Shown here: piece by piece, positions 1-5,037 of the stretch
How positions within the stretch are numbered: position 1 is the first letter of the stretch
Layout of the letters: every line of letters starts with the position of its first letter
NCBI GenBank assembly: GCA_018433265.1
Contig: JAHDRO010000348.1
Span: forward strand, 1 to 5,037
DNA: 5,037 nucleotides
Direction: 5' to 3'
Source: Bacteroidales bacterium
Lineage (GTDB): Bacteria > Bacteroidota > Bacteroidia > Bacteroidales > UBA932
The notes under the pieces: model-generated
Told to the model about the DNA's origin: nothing
The model's input: the letters and a program-made list of their open reading frames with translations, nothing else
Database searches by the model: none
Made by a program: the position numbers and the translations under genes

Positions 1-372
1 CCTTTTTTTGTACAGGCAGCCAGAGAGCTTGGTTATTACGGATATGACACAAAACCTTTTAAAGAACTTTTATCAATTAAAAATGCTGAAGGCTACCTTA
101 CTAAACTGTTTCTTCCAGAAGGAGCTGAATTTAAATTTGATAAAACCCTCTACAAAAAATTGAAGAGATTTGTTGCTACAACTGATAAAAAAATGCTTTT
201 CATATATGGGGAGTATGATCCTTGGAGTGCTGTAAAAGTTAATGAACCAAAACACAAAAATGTTGTTGTAATGGTGCAACCAAAAGGAAGCCACAGATCC
301 CGCATAAGTAATATGCCGGAGGAACTCAGAAATGAGGCTATAAAAACACTCGAACAATGGCTTTCGGAATAA
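1..372 (+). CDS. S37 (PS-10)-type serine peptidase, C-terminal fragment
   Basis: This is the 3' end of a gene that begins before the window; frame 1 is open from the first base to the TAA at 370-372, leaving 123 residues. The fragment looks like the C-terminal part of the alpha/beta-hydrolase fold of PS-10/S37 tripeptidyl-type aminopeptidases, which are usually exported in Bacteroidetes. The visible signatures are YGEYDPWSA (fragment residues 69-77), where D73 fits the catalytic Asp, and KGSHRSRI (95-102), where H98 fits the catalytic His. The Ser nucleophile and any signal peptide would lie upstream, out of view. The first in-frame ATG in view is at 193, inside the conserved fold, so it is not the true start. 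The next gene begins 10 bp later on the same strand, so the two are probably co-transcribed. The family call rests on motif recall; another alpha/beta-hydrolase peptidase family such as S28 is the alternative. Confidence 0.72.
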   Translation, partial: PFFVQAARELGYYGYDTKPFKELLSIKNAEGYLTKLFLPEGAEFKFDKTLYKKLKRFVATTDKKMLFIYGEYDPWSAVKVNEPKHKNVVVMVQPKGSHRSRISNMPEELRNEAIKTLEQWLSE

Positions 373-382
373 ATAAATTTAT

Positions 383-1273
383 ATGATAGATTTTAAGCAG
401 ATTACAATTTCGGACAAGGTCTGGATTGATGAATTGCTGAGATACTCCGATTACAGAGGAGCAGAGTATTGTTTTACAAGTCTTTTTATATGGGATGAGT
501 CCTATTTGTCGCGTTGTGCACGGTACAAGGATTTTTTTTTGTTAAAGTCGGGGAGTGGAGAAGAAACCCGGTATTTGTATCCTGCAGGAAGAGGTGACCG
601 ACGTGAAGTAATAGAGGTGTTAATGCAGGATGCAGATGAGAGAGGCAACCCATTCAGTTTAATATCTCTCACTCCACAGACAAAAGTAGAATTAGAAGAG
701 CTTTTTCCCGGAACATTCAATTTTAAAGCCGTTAGAAACAATTTTGACTATATATATGAAAGTGAAAAATTAATTTCATTATCCGGCAAAAGGTTGCAGT
801 CCAAAAGGAATCATATTAATTATTTTAAGGATTTTTTTAAGGGATGGAGTTATGAGCAGCTTACTGAAGACAAAATCGACGAGGTAATTGGTTTTAATGA
901 AGAATGGTGCAAGGAAGTAGATTGTGGTAAAAGCCAGTCACTCTGTCTTGAATCAGCAGCTGTTTCTAAATGTTTGGCAAACTTTGGCAAGTTGTCAGTT
1001 AAAGGAGGGATTCTCAGAATTGAAGGTAAAATTGTTGCATATACAATAGGTGAGCAACTTAATTCAGACACATTTATTATTCATATTGAAAAGGCTTTTG
1101 CTTCAATCAGGGGTGCGTACCCAATGATCAATAGAGAATTTGCTCAAAGAGAAGCAATAGGTTTGAAATATATCAACCGGGAAGACGATGCTGGAGATGA
1201 AGGTTTAAGAAAAGCCAAGAACTCCTATCACCCAGCATTTATGTTAGAAAAATTCAACGCTTTTATCAAATAG
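383..1273 (+). CDS. DUF2156 domain protein (GNAT-like, phosphatidylglycerol lysyltransferase C-terminal-type)
   Basis: A complete 296-residue protein covering essentially the whole length of stand-alone DUF2156 proteins. The family has a tandem GNAT-like acyltransferase fold and is related to the C-terminal domain of MprF aminoacyl-phosphatidylglycerol synthases; the substrate of the stand-alone bacterial members is not established. Recognisable family segments are DYIYESEKLISLSGKRLQS (122-140) running into KRNHINYF (141-148), HIEKA and GAYPMINREFA (234-254), and YINREDDAGDEGLRKAK (263-279) followed by SYHP. No signal peptide or membrane segment is visible, so it should be cytoplasmic or peripheral. 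ATG at 383 is the first in-frame ATG after the preceding stop and has an AT-rich upstream without a Shine-Dalgarno. The 10-bp gap to the S37 peptidase gene suggests an operon. A run of nine T at 532-540 is read in frame as part of KDFFLLK. Confidence 0.85.
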   Translation: MIDFKQITISDKVWIDELLRYSDYRGAEYCFTSLFIWDESYLSRCARYKDFFLLKSGSGEETRYLYPAGRGDRREVIEVLMQDADERGNPFSLISLTPQTKVELEELFPGTFNFKAVRNNFDYIYESEKLISLSGKRLQSKRNHINYFKDFFKGWSYEQLTEDKIDEVIGFNEEWCKEVDCGKSQSLCLESAAVSKCLANFGKLSVKGGILRIEGKIVAYTIGEQLNSDTFIIHIEKAFASIRGAYPMINREFAQREAIGLKYINREDDAGDEGLRKAKNSYHPAFMLEKFNAFIK

Positions 1274-1286
1274 TAATTATAATTTT

Positions 1287-1294
1287 TATATTTG
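1287..1294 (+). promoter_or_regulatory. Candidate Bacteroidetes -7 promoter element upstream of the gldE-like gene
   Basis: TATATTTG matches the Bacteroidetes housekeeping sigma -7 consensus TAnnTTTG exactly. It lies in the 52-bp gap between the DUF2156 stop and the TTG start at 1326, giving a leader of about 25 nt. The expected -33 TTTG is poor: TTTT at 1261-1264, 22 bp upstream, is the nearest match. If used, it would drive gldE-like and phosphopantetheinyl transferase genes independently of the two genes upstream. Confidence 0.42.
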
Positions 1295-1325
1295 TGTCCA
1301 GAACCATTAGCTTAGTTTATTAGAG

Positions 1326-2279
1326 TTGGAACCTCCCAGTTGCAATCTGACCGTTGATTATTTCTTACTGGGGATTGTTTTAATCCTCATATTACTCGTA
1401 AATTCCCTTGTAAAAGGAATAGAGATTGTTTTGCTTTCTTCAGGAGAAAAAGAGGAGGAGGAGGAGGCAATTCAGTTTGCATTTATTCAAGCTGAAGCAG
1501 TACTAATAACTTCCACATTGCTGACTGTTCTTTCGATACTCAGACTTTTCATGAATGTCGGCGAAGGAGGATTTATATTTTATTCACTCTCTTTTTTTGT
1601 GACCGTTATACTACTTTTTCTAACTGGAAGAATTTTTAGAAGGACAGCTATTACACAAGGTTTTGATTTCGTCAAAAAAAGAAAACATCTGGTTTCAGTT
1701 ATTTGCTGGTTCGGGAAACCTCTTTATGTATTGATTGCAAAATTAAAAGAAATTTATGGCAAAGTTGCAGAGGAGGTTACTGCTCAATCTATCGAAGAAA
1801 TTACAGAGGTAGATGACACAATGGACAAGGAAGAAGTTGAAGAAAAACTCTTGCTTAAAGGAATAGTTGGATTTCAAAACAGAAGTGCAAAGGATATAAT
1901 GACTCCAAGAATAAGTATTGTATCTCTGGACAAAAGTATGAAATCCCGAGATGTTATTGCAAAGGTGATAGAATGTGGTTTTTCAAGATTACCTGTTTAT
2001 GACGGGAGTCCAGACAATGTTGCAGGATTTCTTTATGTCAAGGACTTAATAGGACATTTGAGGGATAAAGAATACAATTTCGATTGGCACAGCCATATAA
2101 GAGAGGCATATTTTATTCCCGGCAGCAAAAAGATTGATGATTTACTTGAGGAATTTCGTCAAAAAAGAATTCATCTGGCCATGGTCGTTGACGAGTATGG
2201 TGGAACTGACGGGATAGTAACTCTCGAAGATATTCTTGAAGAGATAGTTGGGGAGATAACTGATGAATCGGATATTTAA
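1326..2279 (+). CDS. gldE: GldE-like CBS-domain membrane protein (CNNM/CorC family), short form
   Basis: A 317-residue protein of the CNNM/CorC (HlyC) superfamily, best matched to GldE, the Bacteroidetes member first tied to gliding motility but also kept in non-gliding species. Residues 11-39, 53-75 and 82-100 are hydrophobic and form a shortened DUF21-type membrane domain, with another weak hydrophobic stretch at 122-138. A charged linker (148-175) leads to the CBS pair: AKDIMTPRISIVSLD (188-202), SRLPVYDGSPDNVAGFLYVKD (220-240), then HLAMVVDEYGGTDGIVTLED (283-302) and EEIVGEI (305-311). The protein stops six residues later, so the C-terminal CorC_HlyC domain of about 80 residues that usually follows is absent; full-length family members are about 430 residues. 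The start is TTG at 1326: an in-frame TAG at 1308 closes the frame, no ATG occurs before residue 76, and the MEPPSC start resembles other GldE N termini. A GAG x5 repeat encodes E43-E47. Its biochemical function is unknown; CorC relatives are linked to Mg/Co transport. The phosphopantetheinyl transferase gene follows after 26 bp. Confidence 0.8.
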   Translation: MEPPSCNLTVDYFLLGIVLILILLVNSLVKGIEIVLLSSGEKEEEEEAIQFAFIQAEAVLITSTLLTVLSILRLFMNVGEGGFIFYSLSFFVTVILLFLTGRIFRRTAITQGFDFVKKRKHLVSVICWFGKPLYVLIAKLKEIYGKVAEEVTAQSIEEITEVDDTMDKEEVEEKLLLKGIVGFQNRSAKDIMTPRISIVSLDKSMKSRDVIAKVIECGFSRLPVYDGSPDNVAGFLYVKDLIGHLRDKEYNFDWHSHIREAYFIPGSKKIDDLLEEFRQKRIHLAMVVDEYGGTDGIVTLEDILEEIVGEITDESDI

Positions 2280-2305
2280 AAGGAAAACACAAAAGATATA
2301 TTGAT

Positions 2306-2941
2306 ATGGCACTTTTTTTTAGTAAGAAATTGGAGAGTGGAGCGACAATATCTGTTTGGGAAATTGTGGAGAGCGAAAAAGAACTGCTCTCGCTGAGCTC
2401 AATACCGAGCGATGAACTTGAAGAGCTTTCGCTAATTAAAAGTTCTGATCGACGTAGGGAAAAATTAGCAGTCAGGGCGCTTCTAAATCAACTTTTCGGA
2501 GAGAAAGTTTATTTGGGACATCATGACAATGGAAGGCCATTTTTGCAGAATAGCCTTACAGAGATAAGTATATCTCATACAAAAAGATTTGTCGCAATAA
2601 TTACACATCCTGAAGAGAGTGTGGGCATTGATATAGAATCACTTGACAGAGACTTTACTGCAGTGGAGAAGAAAGCTCTTTCAGAAGAAGAGATTGATGA
2701 TCTAAGTGACAAAAACAGACAGCTTCATCTTGCTATTTACTGGTGTGCCAAGGAGGCTATTTACAAAAGAATGTCGATATCAGAAGTTGATTTTTCCAAT
2801 CAAATAGAAATAAAGAGATTCACTCCAAGAGACAATGGTGATATAAAGGCTACCTTTATAAAATCTGACGGAGAGGAAATAGAATTTGATCTGGAGTACA
2901 TGGTATTTGAGAACCATGTAATGGTATGGCTGGTCGGATAA
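2306..2941 (+). CDS. 4'-phosphopantetheinyl transferase, Sfp type
   Basis: A complete 211-residue enzyme that would move the 4'-phosphopantetheine arm of coenzyme A onto a serine of acyl or peptidyl carrier proteins, in the cytoplasm. The family motifs are all present in order: NGRP (75-78), SISHT (88-92), VGIDIE (106-111) with the Mg-binding D109 and E111, and WCAKEAIYK (146-154) with the conserved W-KE (K149, E150). The size is typical of short Sfp/EntD-like members. ATG at 2306 lies 26 bp after the GldE-like stop, so the two are probably one transcript; the gldE-PPTase pairing is, to my knowledge, recurrent in Bacteroidales. A run of eight T (2313-2320) lies just after the start codon and encodes LFF. 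No biosynthetic cluster is in view, so its carrier protein may be the fatty-acid ACP or lie elsewhere. Confidence 0.9.
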   Translation: MALFFSKKLESGATISVWEIVESEKELLSLSSIPSDELEELSLIKSSDRRREKLAVRALLNQLFGEKVYLGHHDNGRPFLQNSLTEISISHTKRFVAIITHPEESVGIDIESLDRDFTAVEKKALSEEEIDDLSDKNRQLHLAIYWCAKEAIYKRMSISEVDFSNQIEIKRFTPRDNGDIKATFIKSDGEEIEFDLEYMVFENHVMVWLVG

Positions 2942-2949
2942 ACGTTTAT
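2938..2949. repeat. 12-bp perfect palindrome spanning two convergent stop codons
   Basis: ATAAACGTTTAT is its own reverse complement and contains the TAA of the phosphopantetheinyl transferase gene (2939-2941) and the TAA of the peroxiredoxin gene on the other strand (2946-2948). With no loop it is unlikely to fold into a useful hairpin. It leaves only 4 bp between the two genes, so neither has its own terminator in the gap. Confidence 0.6.
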
Positions 2950-3392
2950 TTTAATATTTGTGAAGAATGAGCAGCGGTATTCACTTTGTCAATTATATCG
3001 GATATTAAGCCATTTTCATCAATAACAAATGTTCTTCTCAGAACGCCTTCAAACTCCCGTCCAAGAAACTTTTTTCTGCCCCAGGATTCATATGCCTTGA
3101 GAATAGATAAATCGGAGTCTGATATTAGAGGGAAAGGGAGACTGTGTTTTTCTTTGAATAGTTTGTGAGATTTTTCAGAGTCTTTACTTACTCCGACGAT
3201 ATTATATCCAGCGGATAAGAATTTATGGTAATTATCCCTAAGATTGCAGGCTTCTGCAGTACACCCGGGTGTATTATCTTTGGGATAAAAGTACAAAACC
3301 AGTTTTTCCCCTTTGAAATCATTCAAACTGATAATATTACCGTCTTGATCTTTCCCTGTAAATTCAGGAGCTTTGTCACCTATTTTTAACAT
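2946..3392 (-). CDS. bcp: Peroxiredoxin, BCP/PrxQ type (thioredoxin-dependent thiol peroxidase)
   Basis: A complete 148-residue protein, the usual length of this family, that reduces hydrogen peroxide and organic hydroperoxides using thioredoxin, in the cytoplasm. The active-site segment YFYPKDNTPGCTAEACNLRD (34-53) holds the peroxidatic Cys44 and, five residues on, Cys49, which is the resolving cysteine in atypical 2-Cys PrxQ enzymes. Arg119/Arg120 in VLRRTFVID supply the conserved active-site arginine, and the C terminus VNTAAHSSQIL is the typical family ending. The ATG at 3392 places the usual MLKIGDKAPEF opening at the start, so the start is well supported. It is convergent with the phosphopantetheinyl transferase gene and 187 bp downstream of the patatin gene on the same strand, so it probably has its own promoter; I found only a poor one. 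Confidence 0.93.
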   Translation of the reverse strand: MLKIGDKAPEFTGKDQDGNIISLNDFKGEKLVLYFYPKDNTPGCTAEACNLRDNYHKFLSAGYNIVGVSKDSEKSHKLFKEKHSLPFPLISDSDLSILKAYESWGRKKFLGREFEGVLRRTFVIDENGLISDIIDKVNTAAHSSQILK

Positions 3393-3503
3393 AAGTTTTT
3401 ATTTTTAATGTTTATGCATAACATTGCGGTAGCAAAATTGTTCATTAATTATTTCCAGTTATACCTGAAAACATGAAGTAAACTTATCAATGACATCAAG
3501 AAA

Positions 3504-3537
3504 AGGGCTGGTTTGGATGGATTCTCATATAAACCCT
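3504..3537 (-). terminator. Weak possible terminator after the patatin gene
   Basis: On the minus strand, AGGGTTT (3537-3531) can pair imperfectly with AAACCAGCCCT (3514-3504), and four T follow (3504-3501 side). It lies about 43 bp after the patatin stop. The stem needs a bulge and the loop is 16 nt, so this is a tentative call. Confidence 0.22.
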
Positions 3538-3579
3538 GCAAAAAGACTCTGCAATTATTAAAGTATATTATTGAACTGC

Positions 3580-4605
3580 TTACAGACTATTCATGCTGTT
3601 TACTATTTTTTCAAAGAGATCTTGATTGTTCTCAATATAATAACGTGCAGCATCTTCCAAAGCGGCAATGTTTTTTAAAGAAGCATTATCCATACGGGGA
3701 TCTGCATAAAGCAATGAAGGCTCGATTCTTATATAATTATTAGCTACTCCACCGGCAGTGAAAAGTTGTTTCATTTGAAAATCAACAGTCTCTCCTACGG
3801 AAGAAGACAAAACATCAATAATTGGTTGAAGCCACTGCAAATAACCAAACTTATGAGTTTTTTCCCAATCGTAAGGGTGAGTAACTTTGCCTGTTCCAAT
3901 TGAAATCATGCAATAATTTTTAATTGATTTCTCAGGCCAGAGTTTCATGCCCTCTACGTAAGCGCACATTGAGGGATTATTGGCAAATACACCACCATCT
4001 ACAAGATGTCTTGAAGTATTGTCTTTGGCAAATATTCTGGCTGGAGAAAAATATGTAGGAGCGGCAGATGTTGCTCTTGCTACATCTGCAAGCAGATAAT
4101 CTGCAGAAGAGCCATATTTACTAATATTATATTTAGTAAAGAACAAAGCCTTACGCATACTCATATCATATGAAGTTATCAGACAGTCTTTAATTACGGA
4201 AGAGATATATGTATCTCCCAGAAGTTTATTTGCAAACTCGCAAAGAGCTTTTTCTGAGTACCTGCTCTTAAAAACTCCAAAACCGGATACGATTTTGTAC
4301 CAAAAACCTTTGTGAAACAGTTCCGGACCATATTCTTTGTAGAAGTCTCTTATCTGAGCAGCAGAATACTTGGGTCTGGATGGATTATTCTCATCAGGTG
4401 TAAGATAGAGACATGAAAGAATCCCTCCGGTTGAAGTGCCACTGATAAGATCAAAACAATCAGCAATTCTAAGTTGAGCATTGTTAAGTGCACTTTTGAG
4501 CTGTTCTTCCAGATATGCAAGAATAGAGGCAGGAATAATCCCACGAATACCTCCTCCGTCAAGTGTTAGAAGATGAACAATCTCGGGGTTAGTATCAGTA
4601 TCCAT
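3580..4605 (-). CDS. Patatin-like phospholipase
   Basis: A complete patatin-fold lipid acyl hydrolase of 341 residues, numbered from the ATG at 4605. It would cleave acyl chains from phospholipids or other lipids with a Ser-Asp dyad. The signatures are the oxyanion-hole DGGGIRG (16-22), the nucleophile elbow GTSTG (56-60) with Ser58, TSAAPTYFSP (179-188), and DGGVFANNP (203-211) with catalytic Asp203. All key residues are intact. The set resembles plant patatins (LTLDGGGIRGIIP, and FYKEYGPELF at 88-97) and bacterial relatives, including CapV-type CBASS effectors, but no cyclic-nucleotide synthase or other defence gene is in view. No signal peptide or membrane segment is seen, so it is probably cytoplasmic. 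A TTG at 4611 would add two residues; I prefer the ATG because it is the stronger codon and neither has a clear ribosome site. It sits 187 bp upstream of bcp on the same strand and follows a long structured intergenic region. Confidence 0.9.
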   Translation of the reverse strand: MDTDTNPEIVHLLTLDGGGIRGIIPASILAYLEEQLKSALNNAQLRIADCFDLISGTSTGGILSCLYLTPDENNPSRPKYSAAQIRDFYKEYGPELFHKGFWYKIVSGFGVFKSRYSEKALCEFANKLLGDTYISSVIKDCLITSYDMSMRKALFFTKYNISKYGSSADYLLADVARATSAAPTYFSPARIFAKDNTSRHLVDGGVFANNPSMCAYVEGMKLWPEKSIKNYCMISIGTGKVTHPYDWEKTHKFGYLQWLQPIIDVLSSSVGETVDFQMKQLFTAGGVANNYIRIEPSLLYADPRMDNASLKNIAALEDAARYYIENNQDLFEKIVNSMNSL

Positions 4606-4760
4606 AAACAAATAATTTTAAATTGTTTTCGTTAAATTTAAGGAACTTTTGAGTCATTAAGTGTTCTAAGTTGAAAAATTATGCTTATTCAAACTTTAGA
4701 GAGAACTGAAATTGTAACATCAGTCAATTTGTCATGTTATTGAGTGTTTACATCTTTACC

Positions 4761-4796
4761 AAAAAATTCACACCCTCCCAAGAATGAGAAGGTGTG
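4761..4796 (-). terminator. Intrinsic terminator or attenuator hairpin upstream of the patatin gene
   Basis: Read on the minus strand, CACACCTTCTC (4796-4786) pairs with GGGAGGGTGTG (4779-4769) over 11 positions, nine Watson-Crick and two G-U, around the loop ATTCTT. The stem is followed at once by AATTTTTT (4768-4761). This is the classic form of a rho-independent terminator and works only in the minus direction, because the other side lacks a T-run. It lies about 155 bp before the patatin start, so it would end a short upstream transcript rather than a gene visible here. Confidence 0.6.
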
Positions 4797-4830
4797 TTGC
4801 GAAAGCGGAAACGCAAAATTTATATTAACC
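4761..4830 (-). ncRNA. Candidate ~70-nt small RNA or attenuated leader
   Basis: A transcript starting just after the -7 element at 4842-4835 and ending at the T-run at 4761 would be about 70 nt. It would contain a small stem TTGCG/CGCAA (4816-4812 with 4801-4797, loop of 10) directly followed by the 11-bp terminator stem. No known RNA family is recognised. It may be a free small RNA, or the 5' leader of the patatin gene if transcription reads through. The proposal depends wholly on the promoter and terminator calls. Confidence 0.28.
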
Positions 4831-4834
4831 CGAT

Positions 4835-4842
4835 CAAAAATA
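4835..4842 (-). promoter_or_regulatory. Candidate -7 promoter element, minus strand
   Basis: On the minus strand the sequence reads TATTTTTG, an exact match to TAnnTTTG. No TTTG is found at the expected 19-21 bp upstream; the nearest (4859-4856) is only 13 bp away. The AGTTGCAC repeats begin 36 bp upstream, where an activator or repressor could act. The region is AT-rich, so a chance match is quite possible. Confidence 0.3.
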
Positions 4843-4877
4843 TATAAATATTTCTCAAATAAATCATCATAAAAATT

Positions 4878-4896
4878 AGTTGCACTAAAGTTGCAC
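4878..4896. repeat. 19-bp repeat, copy 1 (two AGTTGCAC boxes)
   Basis: AGTTGCACTAAAGTTGCAC occurs here and again, identically, at 4942-4960. Each copy is itself two AGTTGCAC boxes starting 11 bp apart (4878 and 4889), close to one helical turn. The arrangement resembles an operator or iteron bound by a dimeric protein. Confidence 0.85.
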
Positions 4897-4941
4897 CTTT
4901 TTTGAAACAAGCACTTGGTTATAAAATGTCTGCAAAACAAA

Positions 4942-4960
4942 AGTTGCACTAAAGTTGCAC
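4942..4960. repeat. 19-bp repeat, copy 2 (two AGTTGCAC boxes)
   Basis: Identical to copy 1, with boxes starting at 4942 and 4953. The copies start 64 bp apart, close to six turns of B-DNA, so all four boxes may face a similar side of the helix. The base before each copy differs (T versus A), as do the flanks, so only the box pairs are conserved. Confidence 0.85.
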
Positions 4961-4979
4961 TATATTCAATGGAATTAAA

Positions 4980-5021
4980 CAAAAAAGTGTCTCAAAAGAT
5001 GAATTTTGAGACACTTTTTTG
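4980..5021. terminator. Bidirectional intrinsic terminator hairpin
   Basis: AAAAAAGTGTCTCAAAA (4981-4997) and TTTTGAGACACTTTTTT (5004-5020) are perfect reverse complements around the 6-nt loop GATGAA, and C4980 can pair with G5021 for an 18-bp stem. The arms end in A6 and T6, so it can stop transcription in either direction. No gene in the window ends here in either direction, so it probably terminates a minus-strand gene lying to the right of the window, insulating the patatin upstream region. Confidence 0.75.
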
Positions 5022-5037
5022 AATTATTTAAAAATAG

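Larger units (their letters stand above)
4606..5037. other. 432-bp non-coding region with structured elements
   Basis: No convincing protein gene is present. Positions 4606-4760 show nothing beyond AT-rich sequence directly upstream of the patatin gene. Positions 4761-5021 hold, on the minus strand, a terminator-like hairpin, a perfect -7 element, two repeat pairs and a bidirectional terminator, each listed separately. The last 16 bases (5022-5037) show nothing recognisable. Confidence 0.7.

Noticed and set aside
274..281. GTGCAACC, resembling the reverse complement of the AGTTGCAC box
   Set aside because: A partial match inside the coding peptidase gene (MVQP) with no second box at 11 bp; chance is sufficient.
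532..540. Run of nine T in the DUF2156 gene as a possible frameshift site
   Set aside because: The reading frame and family motifs are intact on both sides, so there is no evidence of slippage or a broken gene.
3407..3436. Possible promoter for the peroxiredoxin gene: TTTG (3436-3433) and TAAACATT (3414-3407) on the minus strand
   Set aside because: The -7 box keeps only TA and one or two T positions, the 18-bp spacing is slightly short, and the leader would be under 10 nt.
3513..3743. 76-codon plus-strand open frame overlapping the patatin 3' end
   Set aside because: It is mostly antisense to the well-supported patatin gene and has no recognisable protein features.
4737..4982. 81-codon open frame on the minus strand across the repeat region
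   Set aside because: It starts at TTG inside the terminator hairpin, is rich in Phe, Asn and Cys as expected from AT-rich non-coding sequence, translates the repeats, and contains the 11-bp terminator stem near its end. No family resemblance.
4969..5022. 17-codon ATG-to-TGA frame on the plus strand
   Set aside because: Most of it is the perfect hairpin at 4980-5021, whose structure explains the sequence better than coding does.
4606..5037. CRISPR array from the spaced repeats
   Set aside because: Only two 19-bp copies with one 45-bp interval, each internally repetitive, and no cas genes in view; an operator-like arrangement fits better.

Overview
The window is an AT-rich bacterial chromosome segment, most likely from a member of the Bacteroidetes, probably Bacteroidales. 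Three things point there: a GldE-like CBS-domain membrane protein followed by a 4'-phosphopantetheinyl transferase (a pairing I associate with that phylum), a PS-10/S37-type peptidase fragment, and gene starts with no purine-rich Shine-Dalgarno but some TAnnTTTG -7 promoter elements. This assignment is inference from gene content; no rRNA is present.

Layout. Positions 1-2941 carry four plus-strand genes: the 3' end of an S37-type serine peptidase, a DUF2156 (GNAT-like) protein 10 bp after it, then, behind a candidate promoter, a short GldE-like protein and a Sfp-type phosphopantetheinyl transferase. The last of these meets a minus-strand peroxiredoxin (BCP type) tail to tail, and both stop codons lie in one 12-bp palindrome. 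A minus-strand patatin-like phospholipase lies 187 bp upstream of the peroxiredoxin gene.

The last 432 bases have no convincing protein gene but are not featureless. On the minus strand, in order, they hold a perfect 17-18 bp bidirectional terminator hairpin, two copies of a 19-bp repeat (each a pair of AGTTGCAC boxes spaced 11 bp), a perfect TAnnTTTG -7 element, and an 11-bp stem-loop followed by a T-run. The patatin start follows about 155 bp later. This arrangement could encode a roughly 70-nt small RNA or an attenuated leader for the phospholipase gene.

The genes look mostly like housekeeping or conserved hypotheticals. I see no multi-gene novel system. The two points most worth a second look are the intergenic arrangement upstream of the patatin gene and the GldE-like protein, which lacks the usual C-terminal CorC/HlyC domain and has a shortened, divergent membrane domain.
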